The position numbers were made by a program, and so were the translations under genes. A stretch of DNA of 64,000 bases from Planctomycetota bacterium (GTDB taxonomy: Bacteria > Planctomycetota > UBA1135 > UBA2386): contig JADLFX010000053.1 in the NCBI GenBank assembly GCA_020849665.1, forward strand, positions 1 to 64,000, read 5' to 3'. Shown piece by piece: positions 45,614 through 54,659 of the stretch; position 1 is the stretch's first letter; each line of letters starts with the position of its first letter. The notes under the pieces were generated by a model. The model made no database searches. It saw only the letters and a list, made by a program, of their open reading frames with translations, and was not told where the DNA came from.

Positions 45614-46717
45614 ATGACACAGGGACGACCGGCGCTGCGATGGTGGATCCTGGCACCGCTGTGTCTGGGCGCCGGCTTGGTCGCGGGCCGCTGGCTCCCG
45701 CGAGGGTCGCAGGCGACGTCCTGGCCGTTGGCCTCGGAGGCGGCCTCTCCCGCCGTGGCCGGAGTCCCGAGCTTCGCGCCGATCGTGGAGCGCGCGCGGG
45801 GGGCGGTGGTGGGAGTGCGCGCGGTGGTGGACAAGAACGCGACCCCGGGCGGGGGCAAGGTCGAGGACGACGTCCCCGACACGCGCACGGCCATCCAGGG
45901 CACGGGATTCCTGATCGATCCGCGCGGGCTGGTGGTGACCAACCATCATCTCGTCGCCGGCTGCAAGCTGTTGCGCGTGGCGATCCCCGGCTACCGGGTC
46001 CGCGAGGCCGAGGTGGTGGGCGAGGACGCCGTCACCGACATCGCCGTCCTGCGAATCAAGGACGCGCCGGCGGACCTCCCCTGCCTGCGGCTGGGCGACT
46101 CGCACCGGCTGCGCCAGGGCGACTGGGTGGTCACCGTCGGCAATCCCTATGAGTTCCGGATGTCGGTCGCCGCCGGGATCGTGAGCTACGTCGCGCGCCA
46201 CCTGTCCCACGGCCGCACGGGTGTGACCCGCGCCTACCTCCAGTTCAGCGCTCCGGCGCATCCGGGCAGCTCGGGGGCACCCGTGCTGGATCTCGAGGGC
46301 AACGTGGTCGGCGTGACGACCCTGGCCGTGCCAGGGGGTCAGGGCATCACCTTCGCGGTGCCGTCGCGGGTGCTGCAATGGGTCCTCGACTCGTTCGAGC
46401 GCCACGGCGGCCGGGTACGGCGCGGGTTCCTCGGCATCGAGTTCGGCCAGAACGCGCAGGGCGACACGGTCGGAGCCCTGGTCGGGGACGTCCGGGAGGG
46501 CTCGCCCGCCGCGGCCGCCGGGCTTCGGCCTGGCGACGTCATCACGCGGTTCGACGGCCGCGAGGTCGTGGATGCGCTCGAACTCCACGACTGGATCACG
46601 TGCGCCACTCCCGGGAGCGAGGTCCGCCTGCACGTGCTGCGGAACGGACAGGGATCCGAGGTCTCCGGCGTGAAGATCGGCGAGGTCGGGGATCCGGCCC
46701 GCCCGGCCAAGGACTGA
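45614..46717 (+). CDS. HtrA/Deg-type serine protease (S1C) with one PDZ domain
   Basis: A 367-residue envelope protease. An N-terminal membrane anchor or signal (about 9-25) is followed by a trypsin-like domain with H112 (VTNHHLVAG), D142 (VTDIAVLRI) and S220 (HPGSSGAPVLD), so the triad is complete. A PDZ domain follows (about 265-355, with AGLRPGDVITRFDGREV). The serine motif GSSGAP differs from the usual GNSGGP. It would degrade or refold damaged periplasmic proteins. It is divergent from the GH2-like gene and followed by the kinase-like gene 77 bases on. Confidence 0.9.
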   Translation: MTQGRPALRWWILAPLCLGAGLVAGRWLPRGSQATSWPLASEAASPAVAGVPSFAPIVERARGAVVGVRAVVDKNATPGGGKVEDDVPDTRTAIQGTGFLIDPRGLVVTNHHLVAGCKLLRVAIPGYRVREAEVVGEDAVTDIAVLRIKDAPADLPCLRLGDSHRLRQGDWVVTVGNPYEFRMSVAAGIVSYVARHLSHGRTGVTRAYLQFSAPAHPGSSGAPVLDLEGNVVGVTTLAVPGGQGITFAVPSRVLQWVLDSFERHGGRVRRGFLGIEFGQNAQGDTVGALVGDVREGSPAAAAGLRPGDVITRFDGREVVDALELHDWITCATPGSEVRLHVLRNGQGSEVSGVKIGEVGDPARPAKD

Positions 46718-46794
46718 GTTCCCCGTGCCGCAGCCCCCGCACAGCCTGCCGGAGACCCGAACCCACCGACGCCGCTGCGGCGGGGCATGACGCC

Positions 46795-47460
46795 ATGCGC
46801 GACGACGACCGAGTGCGACAGGAGCTGGTGCACTTCGCGCTCCCCGGGGCGCTGCACGGGCTCGGCAACCAGATCTTCCTCCTGGGCGGACGCGTGGCCA
46901 CCCTCGGCGGTGACGCGGCCGAACTCGCGCGCGGCAGGGCCGAGGCGCAGCGCGTCCTGGAGCAGGTGCGGGGCACACTCGAGGTGCTGCGCCTGCTGGG
47001 CTGCGAGCCCGCGGCGCGCGCCGAGCGCCAGCCCGCCGCCACCCTGTTGGCACGCCTGGTCGAAGTGCTGCGCATCCCGCTGCGCGAGCGCGGGCTGCGC
47101 GCCGAGCTCCGCGCCGCGACCGGCGCTGCGCCGGCACCCGTGGACGCGGCCCGCTTCGCCGGCGTCCTGGTCCACGCCCTGCTGCGCACGCTTGCGCGTG
47201 TCCCCCAGGGCTACCAGGGCACGGCGGTCTTCGAGCTGCGGGCGGCGGACGGCGGATGCGCCGAGGTGTGCGTCGCGGTACGCGCCGAGGCCAGCCAGCT
47301 GCCCTTCCCGATCCCCTTCGAACTCGTGGCCGCGGAACTCGCCCAGACCTGGGGGGACGAGGAGGTGCGGTTCGCGCGCCTCGCGGACGGCTGTGGGCTG
47401 AGCTGCCGGCTCCCCGGCGGCGACCCCGGGGCCACCGGCGCGGCCGGCGCCGCCACCTAG
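46795..47460 (+). CDS. Small histidine-kinase-like protein (possible phosphotransfer protein)
   Basis: A 221-residue soluble protein. The N-terminal helix has H21 and N25 in ALHGLGNQIFLLGG, like the H...N dimerisation/phosphotransfer box of sensor kinases and of ChpT/Spo0B-type phosphotransferases. A helical hairpin follows to about residue 90. The C-terminal half (about 95-205) has strand/helix order reminiscent of a degraded kinase ATP-binding domain, but no N, G1 or G2 box can be found. It could be a phosphotransfer protein or a pseudokinase. No receiver gene is next to it; phoB is 6 kb away. ATG 46795 has no obvious ribosome binding site. Confidence 0.5.
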   Translation: MRDDDRVRQELVHFALPGALHGLGNQIFLLGGRVATLGGDAAELARGRAEAQRVLEQVRGTLEVLRLLGCEPAARAERQPAATLLARLVEVLRIPLRERGLRAELRAATGAAPAPVDAARFAGVLVHALLRTLARVPQGYQGTAVFELRAADGGCAEVCVAVRAEASQLPFPIPFELVAAELAQTWGDEEVRFARLADGCGLSCRLPGGDPGATGAAGAAT

Positions 47461-47720
47461 CACGGCCTGGCCCGGGCGATGCCTTCCCTGCGGTCGGTGC
47501 GCGGCTGGCGGTGGCGGGTTGCCCGACCCAGCGGCACGGCGCGCCCGGTCAGCGCGTCCCGGGTCGTGCCCGTCTCCGCCAGCGCGAACTCGCCGGACTC
47601 CCGGCGCAACGCTCCCCGTTGGCGGCAGTCAGCGACGCGCGTGGCCCACGCGATCCTGCCTCCGGCGGGGTTCCGGGTGCGGGCGCGGCAGGCACCCAGG
47701 ATGTGCCGGACCGCCCCGGC
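47461..47720. other. Convergent gap with no recognisable gene
   Basis: About 260 bases between the kinase-like gene and pstB. An arginine/proline-rich frame on the plus strand runs from 47479 into pstB but has no ribosome binding site and no protein-like composition. A few short GC dyads are present; I see no clear terminator. Confidence 0.4.
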
Positions 47721-48611
47721 TCAGCCGAAGCGACCCATCACGTAGTCCTCGGTCTCCCGCTTCTCGGGCTTGGTGAAGATCCTGGTCGTCGGTCCGTACT
47801 CCACCAGCCGGCCGAGGTAGAGGAACGCCGTGTAGTCCGACACGCGCGCCGCCTGCTGCATGTTGTGCGTCACGATGACGATCGTGAAGCGGCTCTTCAG
47901 GTCGTACATGAGGTCTTCGATCTTGGCCGTCGCCACGGGATCCAGCGCGGAGCACGGCTCGTCGAAGAGGATCACCTCGGGCTCGATCGCGATCGCCCGC
48001 GCGATGCAGAGGCGCTGTTGCTGGCCGCCCGAGAGGCCGAGCGCGCTGTCGTGCAGGCGGTCCTTGACCTCCTCCCACAGGGCCGCGCCGCGCAGGCTGC
48101 TCTCGACCAGCTCGTCGAGGCGGGCCTTCTGGGTGGTGCCGTGCAGGCGCGGGCCGTAGGCGACGTTCTCGTAGATCGACTTCGGGAACGGGTTGGACTT
48201 CTGGAACACCATGCCGATCCGCCGCCGCAGCTGGTTGACGTCCAGCTCGGCGTCGTAGATCGATCGACCCTCGAAGAGGATGTCGCCGCCGATCCGCACG
48301 CCGTCGACGAGGTCGTTCAACCGGTTGATGCAGCGCAGGAGCGTCGACTTGCCACATCCCGAGGGTCCGATCAGGGCCGTGATCTTCTTCTCCGGGATCA
48401 GGAACGAGATGCCGTGCAGCGCCTGGTTCGAGCCGTACCAGAGCTCGAGCGCCTCGACGCGCAGCAGCGGGTTGGCGATGTCGGAGTCGATCGCCGGATC
48501 CACCCCGTGACGGGTGGGCAGGCCGACTCCGGAGCCCGACGCGTGCAGGTCCGGCATGCGCCCGCCGCCCTGGAAGAGGCGCTCGCGTTCTCCGGGTCGA
48601 GGGGTGGTCAC
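47721..48611 (-). CDS. pstB: Phosphate ABC transporter ATP-binding protein
   Basis: A 296-residue ATPase that drives Pst phosphate uptake. Walker A is GPSGCGKST (82-90). [32 protein letters not shown] and [12 protein letters not shown] are classic PstB. The N-terminal extension of about 50 residues before [12 protein letters not shown] is longer than usual. GTG 48611 is preferred because GGAG lies five bases before it, just after the pstA stop; ATG 48641, which would overlap pstA by 20 bases, is the alternative. It is the last gene of the pst operon. Confidence 0.95.
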   Translation of the reverse strand: MTTPRPGERERLFQGGGRMPDLHASGSGVGLPTRHGVDPAIDSDIANPLLRVEALELWYGSNQALHGISFLIPEKKITALIGPSGCGKSTLLRCINRLNDLVDGVRIGGDILFEGRSIYDAELDVNQLRRRIGMVFQKSNPFPKSIYENVAYGPRLHGTTQKARLDELVESSLRGAALWEEVKDRLHDSALGLSGGQQQRLCIARAIAIEPEVILFDEPCSALDPVATAKIEDLMYDLKSRFTIVIVTHNMQQAARVSDYTAFLYLGRLVEYGPTTRIFTKPEKRETEDYVMGRFG

Positions 48612-48621
48612 GGGTTCTCCA

Positions 48622-50319
48622 TTAGACCGCGCTGGTTGCATACTTGCGCCTGAGATGGTTGCGGATGGAGATGGCCAGCAGGTTCATGGCCGTCACGATC
48701 AGGACCAGGAAGAAGGCGGTGGCGAACACCAAGGGCCGGGTGGCCTCGACATTCGGACTCTGGAAGCCCACGTCATAGATGTGGAAGCCCAGATGCATGA
48801 ACTTGCGGTCGAGGTGCAGGTGCGGGAAGTGATGGTCCAGCGGCAGGGAAGGGGCCAGCTTGACCATGCCCACGATCATCAGCGGGGCCACCTCGCCTGC
48901 GGCCCGGGCGATGGCCAGGATCATCCCGGTGAGGATCCCCGGGGCCGCGGCGGGCACGACGACCCGCAGGGTGGTCTCCAGCTTGGTGGCGCCCAGGGCC
49001 ATGGAGCCCTCGCGCATGATCCGCGGCACCGCGGCCAGGCCTTCCTCGGTCGCGACGATCACCACCGGGACGGTCAGCAGGGCGAGCGTGAGTGCGGCCC
49101 AGAGGATGCCACCCGTGCCGAACTTCGGGGTCGGCGCCATCTCCGGATAGAAGAGCCGGTCGATCGAGCCGCCGACCAGGTACACGAAGAAGCTGAGGCC
49201 GAACATGCCGAACACGATCGAGGGCACCCCGGCCAGGTTGTTCACGGCGATGCGCACCAGCCGCACGGTGGTCCCCTGCACCGCGTACTCGCGCAGGTAG
49301 AGGGCGGCGAGCACCCCGAGCGGCGTGACCACGAACGTCATCAGGAACACCATGAGGACGGTGCCGAAGATGGCGGGGAAGATCCCGCCCTCCGTGTTCG
49401 ATTCGCGCGGGTCGTCGAACAGGAACTCGGCGACGCGGCCGGCATAGACCCCGAGCCGATCCAGCGTGGTCATGGCGTTGGGGCGCAGGGCGCGCAGGAT
49501 CTGGCCCGCCCCGATCTCCTTGCTCCGGCCGTCCCCGGCGACGAACACCGCCCGTTCGCGGTCCAGGAGCGTCTGGAGACGCGCGCGCTCGACCGCCAGT
49601 GCCTCGGAGCGGGATTCCAGCTGCAGCCGGCGTGCGGCGATCCGGGCACGCGCGGCATCGTCGGGCGGCGCTCCTTGGGCCTCCGCACGCTGGATGCGGG
49701 CCTCCGCCAGGCGCAGCTCCTCGAGCTCGTGGTTGATGTCGCCGATCTCGCCCTTCTCCAGGTCGCGGACCTGCCGGCGCAGCTTCGCCTTCTCGGGCAG
49801 CAGCCGCAGCACTTCCCGCCACGCGTCCTCGCCGGTCGCGAGCACCCTGCCGTCGGCGCGCAGCTCGCGCAGCCGGCCGAAGAACGCGCCCCATTCCAGC
49901 CTTTCGATCATCACGAGGTCGGCCGGCGTCGTGGAATCGACGATGTCCGAGTCGTCGATCCAGCGGAAGTCCAGCCCGTAGAGGTCGCGGTTGCCGATCT
50001 TGAGCTGGGTGCGGGTCGGCGCCCCCTCCTCTTCGATCCTGCGCGCCTCGGCCTCCGAGTTCGCGGGGGCGCGCACCGTCTCGGTGGCGGTGATCTCGCC
50101 GATCACCCTCGTGCCATCCGCGAGCTGGAGCTGATGGACGGGACCCTGCCAGAAGAACCCCAGACCCTGTGCCGCCAGCAGGACCAGCAGGCCCACGATC
50201 AACAGCAGGCTGAGGGCGAGCGAGGCACCGCTCAACCAGGTGAGGGAAGTGCCCAGCGGGTCCGGCCTGCGCCTGCCGAGCGGCCGGGCGGGACCGGGAT
50301 TCGGCTCAGAGCGTGGCAT
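48622..50319 (-). CDS. pstA: Phosphate ABC transporter permease, long form
   Basis: A 565-residue permease. The first membrane helix is at about 27-52. A large extracytoplasmic insert (about 53-305) with a coiled-coil-like stretch ([20 protein letters not shown]) separates it from the permease core. The core carries [15 protein letters not shown] and the EAA-type loop [20 protein letters not shown]. Usual PstA is about 280-300 residues; long forms with this kind of insert are known in some bacteria. It overlaps pstC by 14 bases. Confidence 0.93.
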   Translation of the reverse strand: MPRSEPNPGPARPLGRRRPDPLGTSLTWLSGASLALSLLLIVGLLVLLAAQGLGFFWQGPVHQLQLADGTRVIGEITATETVRAPANSEAEARRIEEEGAPTRTQLKIGNRDLYGLDFRWIDDSDIVDSTTPADLVMIERLEWGAFFGRLRELRADGRVLATGEDAWREVLRLLPEKAKLRRQVRDLEKGEIGDINHELEELRLAEARIQRAEAQGAPPDDAARARIAARRLQLESRSEALAVERARLQTLLDRERAVFVAGDGRSKEIGAGQILRALRPNAMTTLDRLGVYAGRVAEFLFDDPRESNTEGGIFPAIFGTVLMVFLMTFVVTPLGVLAALYLREYAVQGTTVRLVRIAVNNLAGVPSIVFGMFGLSFFVYLVGGSIDRLFYPEMAPTPKFGTGGILWAALTLALLTVPVVIVATEEGLAAVPRIMREGSMALGATKLETTLRVVVPAAAPGILTGMILAIARAAGEVAPLMIVGMVKLAPSLPLDHHFPHLHLDRKFMHLGFHIYDVGFQSPNVEATRPLVFATAFFLVLIVTAMNLLAISIRNHLRRKYATSAV

Positions 50320-52564
50320 ACCGTGTGCGAAGGCGTTGGCGGATGAGCTCCGCGACCGTGTTCACCAGGAACGTGAACACGAAGAGGATCAGGCCCGAGA
50401 GGAAGAGCACCCGGTAGAGCGTGCTGCCGTGCGGCGCCTCGGGGATCTCCACGGCGATGTTGGCCGAGAGCGTCCGCAGTCCGTTGAACGGGCTCCAGCT
50501 CAGGATCGCGGTGTTGCCCGTGGCCATCAGCACGATCATGGTCTCCCCGACCGCGCGGCCGAAGCCCACCATGATCGCCGAGAAGATGCCGGGGCTCGCG
50601 GTGGGCAGCACGACCCTGGTCACCGTCTGCCAGCGTGTGGCGCCCAGCGCCAGCGAGCCCGAGACGAGGTTGCGGGGGACGTTCGTGAACGCCTCCTCGG
50701 CGATGGAGAAGATGATCGGGATCACCGCGAGCGACATCGCCAGGGCGATCACCACGGTGTTGCGCTGGTCGTAGACCACGCCGAACGTGCTGCGCACCCA
50801 CACCGGGAAGTCGCCGGCGAACGCCATGCGCTCCAGCACTGGGCCCAGTTGGAGGCAGATCCAGCCTCCGGCCACCACGACGAGGGCGAAGGTGAACGCC
50901 TCCGACCCGGCTCGGAACCGGTTGCGCACGGCGCGCGGCACGAGGCGGATCCCCAGGAAGCCCGAGCCGAGCACCAGGGCCGGGATCAGGAACGGGGCCA
51001 GGATCAGCGCCGAGAAATGTCGTTCGACCTGCGGTGCCAGCCACATCGCCGCCAGGAAGCCGAGCACGACGCTCGGCAGCGCGGCCATCAGCTCGATGGT
51101 CGGCTTGACCCACCGGCGCAGGTCCGGGTGCATGAACTGCGACACGTACATCGCGGCCAGGACGGCCAACGGCACCGCGAGCAACAGGCAGTAGAGCGTG
51201 GCCTTGAGCGTGCCGCTGAGCAGGGGGATCAGGCCCAGCTTCGGCTCGAAGTCGTCCGTGCCGCTCGTGGACTGCCAGGTGTACGAGGGCGCCTCGGCAC
51301 CCTCGTACCACACGGCGCCGAACAGCGTCCCGAGGGAGGTCTCCGGGTGGTGGTGCTCGATCGCGCGGAGCTCGAGGGCATCGGCGCCTGCCACGAGCAG
51401 CGCGTCGCCCTTGGGCGTGTACGTGAGCGCGGCGGGGCTGGCCAGGGCGGTCGTGCCGCTCCAGTCACGCTGCCCGGTGGTGACGTAGTAGATCCCCAGC
51501 TCCCGTCCGGCCCCGAGCACCACGAAGCCCTTGTTGCGCAGCGACGGGGCGAAGCCGCGCGGTGCCCCGCCGAGGGAGGGGAAGACGCGGATCCTCCGCA
51601 GATCGAACTCGGCGCTGTCGGGGGCGCTGCGCACCTGCATCCAGCACTCCAGGGCGCCGTCCTCGCGCCCGACCACGAGCGAGCGGTCCCCGAACGCCAG
51701 CCCGAGCATCGTGACCGGCCGGGGTCCGGGGTAGAGCTGCGGCCGGGGCGATTCGTGCTCGAGGCGCCACCACGCGAGGCTGCCGTCGGACGTGCCCGCG
51801 TAGAGGTTGCGCCGCTCGTGGTCCAGGAGGAGCTGGCCGACGGCCGCGGGGATCTCGAGCGTGCGGCGGCTGCGCTGCATGGTGCGCTCGCCGGAGAGCG
51901 CGTTCTCCTCCACCAGGGTCTGGACGAACGCGACGCTGCCGCTTGCGGTCACGGCCGCGACGTCCAGCACGCCTTCCGCGGACTTGCGGACCGAGAAGAT
52001 CCCGACCGGGGCGCGGCTCTCGTCGACCTCGACCTCGATCGGTTCGGACACGACCGCCGTGGTGCGGCGGACGCTCGCGTCGAAGGTCACCCGCCACTCG
52101 ACGGTGGCGCCGACCACGCGTCCGTCGCTGGTCGCGATGGCCAGTACGCGCCCGGCCAGGTCCTGGCCCACGCCGGTGGGTCGGACTCCTTCCCGCGTCA
52201 GCAGCGGCCGCTCCTGGACCACCGTGCCGTCCGCGAGCCGCACCACGCGGATGCGACCCATGCCGTCCAGGACCGCGGCGAAGGTCTGGTGTTCGTCGAC
52301 CAGGACCGCCCGTGCGTCCAGGCCGGCCACCGTCACGGCGCGGACCGGAGCGACGCTCGCGGGCAGGAGCAGCGGCACGACCTCGAGCACCAGGAACGCG
52401 AAGATCCCGAGGATCGCCGCGATGATCCCGAGTCCGCCTGCGGTCACCACGTGGCGGCCGATCCGGTCCTGCCACACGCGGGCCGCACGGGTGCGCGGCA
52501 TTGCCTTCGGCGCAGGCGGGGCCGGCGCGGGGTTCGGCTGTGGATCCGGTGCGGGCATCGACAT
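50306..52564 (-). CDS. pstC: Phosphate ABC transporter permease, long form with beta-propeller-like insert
   Basis: A 752-residue permease. A proline-rich cytoplasmic N terminus and one membrane helix (about 42-64) precede a roughly 370-residue extracytoplasmic region of short repeated strands (for example LYAGTSDGSLAWWRLE, RSLVVGREDGALECW, GDALLVAGADALELR), which looks like a WD/beta-propeller. The permease core (about 455-745) carries LPSVVLGFLAAMWL and GATRWQTVTRVVLPTASPGI. Usual PstC is about 310 residues. Comparable long PstC proteins exist in other bacteria; the role of the propeller is not known. It lies 153 bases after pstS. Confidence 0.92.
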   Translation of the reverse strand: MSMPAPDPQPNPAPAPPAPKAMPRTRAARVWQDRIGRHVVTAGGLGIIAAILGIFAFLVLEVVPLLLPASVAPVRAVTVAGLDARAVLVDEHQTFAAVLDGMGRIRVVRLADGTVVQERPLLTREGVRPTGVGQDLAGRVLAIATSDGRVVGATVEWRVTFDASVRRTTAVVSEPIEVEVDESRAPVGIFSVRKSAEGVLDVAAVTASGSVAFVQTLVEENALSGERTMQRSRRTLEIPAAVGQLLLDHERRNLYAGTSDGSLAWWRLEHESPRPQLYPGPRPVTMLGLAFGDRSLVVGREDGALECWMQVRSAPDSAEFDLRRIRVFPSLGGAPRGFAPSLRNKGFVVLGAGRELGIYYVTTGQRDWSGTTALASPAALTYTPKGDALLVAGADALELRAIEHHHPETSLGTLFGAVWYEGAEAPSYTWQSTSGTDDFEPKLGLIPLLSGTLKATLYCLLLAVPLAVLAAMYVSQFMHPDLRRWVKPTIELMAALPSVVLGFLAAMWLAPQVERHFSALILAPFLIPALVLGSGFLGIRLVPRAVRNRFRAGSEAFTFALVVVAGGWICLQLGPVLERMAFAGDFPVWVRSTFGVVYDQRNTVVIALAMSLAVIPIIFSIAEEAFTNVPRNLVSGSLALGATRWQTVTRVVLPTASPGIFSAIMVGFGRAVGETMIVLMATGNTAILSWSPFNGLRTLSANIAVEIPEAPHGSTLYRVLFLSGLILFVFTFLVNTVAELIRQRLRTRYATL

Positions 52565-52717
52565 GGCTGGGGCATCCTGCGGCGAGAGGCGGGGAGCGGC
52601 GCGCTGCGGCGGGTGGGCAACGTCCGATCGGGGAACCGGGCCCGCGCATCCGGCAGGCCGGCTTGGATCGGTGGACGCTGCGCTACACGACGGAGTGCCG
52701 GCGCCGGCCCCTCGTGC

Positions 52718-53734
52718 TCACTTGCCGCCGCTCGCCTCGTCCGCCTTCCCGGTCTTCTCGCCCTTGGCGAACGGGAGTCCGAGCTTTTGTGCCTCGGCCG
52801 CGGCCAGCTTGAACGTGAGGGGCAGGTAGCCGTCCTTGATCGTGACGGTCTGGCCCTCCGCCGAGATCGCGTACTTGAGGAACTCCGCGACGAGCGGGCT
52901 CAGCTCCTTGTTGGGAGCCTTGTTCACGTAGACGTAGAGGAACCGCCCGAGCGGGTACTTGCCGCCCATGACCACGTCCTCCTCGATGCCGTAGGCCTGC
53001 TCGCCGGCCTTCTTGGCCACCGGCACCGGGCGCACCTCCGAGGTGCGATAGCCGATGCCGCTGTAGCCGATCCCCTGCAGGTCGCCGCCGACCGACTGGA
53101 CGACGGTCGCGGACCCCGGCTGCTCCTTCACGCTGTCCTTGAAGTCGCCCTTGAAGAGCGCGTGCTCCTTGAAGTAGCCGTAGGTACCCGAGGCGGAGTT
53201 GCGACCGTAGAGCCGGATCGGCTTGTCCGCCCACTCGCCGGTCAGCCCGAGGTCGCCCCAGGTGGTGATGTCCTTGGCCGCGCCGCCCTTGCGGCTCTTC
53301 GAGAAGATCGCATCGATCTGCTGCAGGGTCAGCGACCGGATCGGGTTGTCCTTGTGCACGTACACCGCCAGCGCGTCGACCGCGACGCGCACGGCCGTGG
53401 GCTTGTAGCCGTACTTCTTCTCGAACTCGTCGTTCTCGCTGCCCTTCATCTCGCGGCTCATCGGGCCGAGCTGCGCCGTCCCCTCGATGAGAGCCGGGGG
53501 GGCCGTCGCCGAGCCCTTGCCCTCGATCTGGATCTTGACGTTCGGATAGAGCTTGTTGAACCCCTCGGCCCAGAGGGTCATCAGGTTGTTCAGGGTGTCG
53601 GAGCCGATCGAACTGAGGTTTCCGGAGATGCCGGAGACCTTGGCGTAGCTCGGCAGCTGCGGGTCGAGACGCGCCTGGGCGACGCCGAGACCAGGCAGGA
53701 GGGCGGCGGCTGCGGTGCAGAGGATCTTGTTCAT
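52718..53734 (-). CDS. pstS: Phosphate-binding protein PstS
   Basis: A 338-residue periplasmic phosphate receptor. Signal peptide [21 protein letters not shown], then [18 protein letters not shown] (phosphate-binding loop), [29 protein letters not shown] and YSGIGYRT, all diagnostic. The first gene of the pst operon; AAGGAA lies nine bases before ATG 53734. Pho-box-like repeats lie 48-87 bases upstream. A GCCGGCGCCGGC palindrome at 52697-52708 just after its stop might lower read-through, as expected for a gene needed in excess over the permeases. Confidence 0.95.
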   Translation of the reverse strand: MNKILCTAAAALLPGLGVAQARLDPQLPSYAKVSGISGNLSSIGSDTLNNLMTLWAEGFNKLYPNVKIQIEGKGSATAPPALIEGTAQLGPMSREMKGSENDEFEKKYGYKPTAVRVAVDALAVYVHKDNPIRSLTLQQIDAIFSKSRKGGAAKDITTWGDLGLTGEWADKPIRLYGRNSASGTYGYFKEHALFKGDFKDSVKEQPGSATVVQSVGGDLQGIGYSGIGYRTSEVRPVPVAKKAGEQAYGIEEDVVMGGKYPLGRFLYVYVNKAPNKELSPLVAEFLKYAISAEGQTVTIKDGYLPLTFKLAAAEAQKLGLPFAKGEKTGKADEASGGK

Positions 53735-53765
53735 CGTGCGATTCCTTGCGGTTCGAGACGGCCGC

Positions 53766-53820
53766 ACGCTAGGGCGCCGGATGAAGAGCCACCTTTCGGG
53801 CGCATGAAGAACATGTGAAG
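53766..53820 (-). promoter_or_regulatory. Pho-box-like repeats and -10 upstream of pstS
   Basis: On the minus strand CTTCACA (53820-53814) and CTTCATG (53809-53803) repeat at exactly 11 bases, and a third CTTCAT (53786-53781) follows 23 bases on. Nine bases after the third comes TAGCGT (53771-53766), a possible -10. PhoB/PhoP proteins bind 11-bp direct repeats, and a copy replacing the -35 is the usual layout of activated pho promoters. Confidence 0.6.
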
Positions 53821-53867
53821 ATCACCCGCAGACCATGGTCCGCGGACCGCCATGCGGACCAAGTGAA

Positions 53868-53910
53868 GTTCATGACCCGTTCACGGCCCGTTCACGGATC
53901 GGCCTACGGT
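53868..53910 (+). promoter_or_regulatory. Pho-box-like triple repeat upstream of phoB
   Basis: GTTCA begins at 53868, 53879 and 53890, three copies exactly 11 bases apart (GTTCATGACCC, GTTCACGGCCC, GTTCACGGATC). TACGGT (53905-53910) follows as a possible -10. The unit closely resembles the GTTCAYC direct-repeat PHO box of actinobacterial PhoP. It implies autoregulation of phoB-phoR. Confidence 0.65.
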
Positions 53911-53948
53911 CCCGCACTCCCCCGAAGGCGAGACCTGCGGAGCTGCCT

Positions 53949-54659
53949 ATGCCGACCGTGAAGCGTGAGAAGCTGCTCGTGATCGAGGACGAGGCCGACA
54001 TCCTCGAAGTCATCGAATACAACCTGGCGCGCGAGGGCTACCGGGTGATCGCCTGCCGGGAGGGCGACGAGGGCCTGCGCCGGGCGCGTCGCGACAACCC
54101 GGACCTCGTCCTCCTCGACCTGATGCTGCCGGGCACGGACGGGGTGGAGGTGTGCCGGCAGCTCAAGCAGGACCCCGTCACCCGCGCGGTACCGGTGATC
54201 ATCCTCACGGCCAAGAGCGAGGAGAGCGACGTGGTTCTGGGCCTGGGCGTCGGCGCAGACGACTACATGACCAAGCCCTTCTCCCCGCGCGAGCTGATCG
54301 CCCGCGTCCAGGCCGTGCTGCGCCGCGGGCCCCTGAAGGTCGAGCGGGGCGCGGGCGACCGCGTCGTGCGGGACGGGCTGGTGGTCGACATGGCCCGGCA
54401 CGAGGTCCTGGCGGGGGGGAAGCCGATCGTGTTCACGCCCACCGAGATCCGCCTGCTGCATTTCCTGGCCAGCCATCCGGGTCGGGTGTTCGACCGCGCC
54501 CATCTCCTCAGCCGCGTGATCGGCGAGGACGCGATCGTGACCGACCGCAACATCGACGTCCACGTCCGCTCCATCCGCCAGAAGCTCGGGGAGAAGCGCG
54601 AACTGATCGAGACCGTGCGCGGCGTCGGCTACCGGTTCCGGGATGCCCAGTCGACCTGA
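53949..54659 (+). CDS. phoB: Phosphate regulon response regulator (OmpR/PhoB family)
   Basis: A 236-residue regulator. The receiver domain has E13 and D14, phospho-acceptor D57 (LVLLDLMLPG) and the MTKPFSP lysine. The winged-helix DNA-binding domain (about 140-230) ends in NIDVHVRSIRQKLGE and VRGVGYRF. ATG 53949 has GGAG six bases upstream. It diverges from pstS and overlaps phoR by 17 bases, so the phosphate-regulon assignment rests on both family and place. Confidence 0.94.
   Translation: MPTVKREKLLVIEDEADILEVIEYNLAREGYRVIACREGDEGLRRARRDNPDLVLLDLMLPGTDGVEVCRQLKQDPVTRAVPVIILTAKSEESDVVLGLGVGADDYMTKPFSPRELIARVQAVLRRGPLKVERGAGDRVVRDGLVVDMARHEVLAGGKPIVFTPTEIRLLHFLASHPGRVFDRAHLLSRVIGEDAIVTDRNIDVHVRSIRQKLGEKRELIETVRGVGYRFRDAQST

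Noticed and set aside
42511..46152. Long plus-strand frame (1213 codons) opposite the GH2-like gene
   Set aside because: Antisense shadow; the GH2-like protein on the minus strand has a signal peptide and domain motifs.
47479..47745. Plus-strand small gene between the kinase-like gene and pstB
   Set aside because: No ribosome binding site, runs into pstB antisense, and composition is typical of shadow frames.
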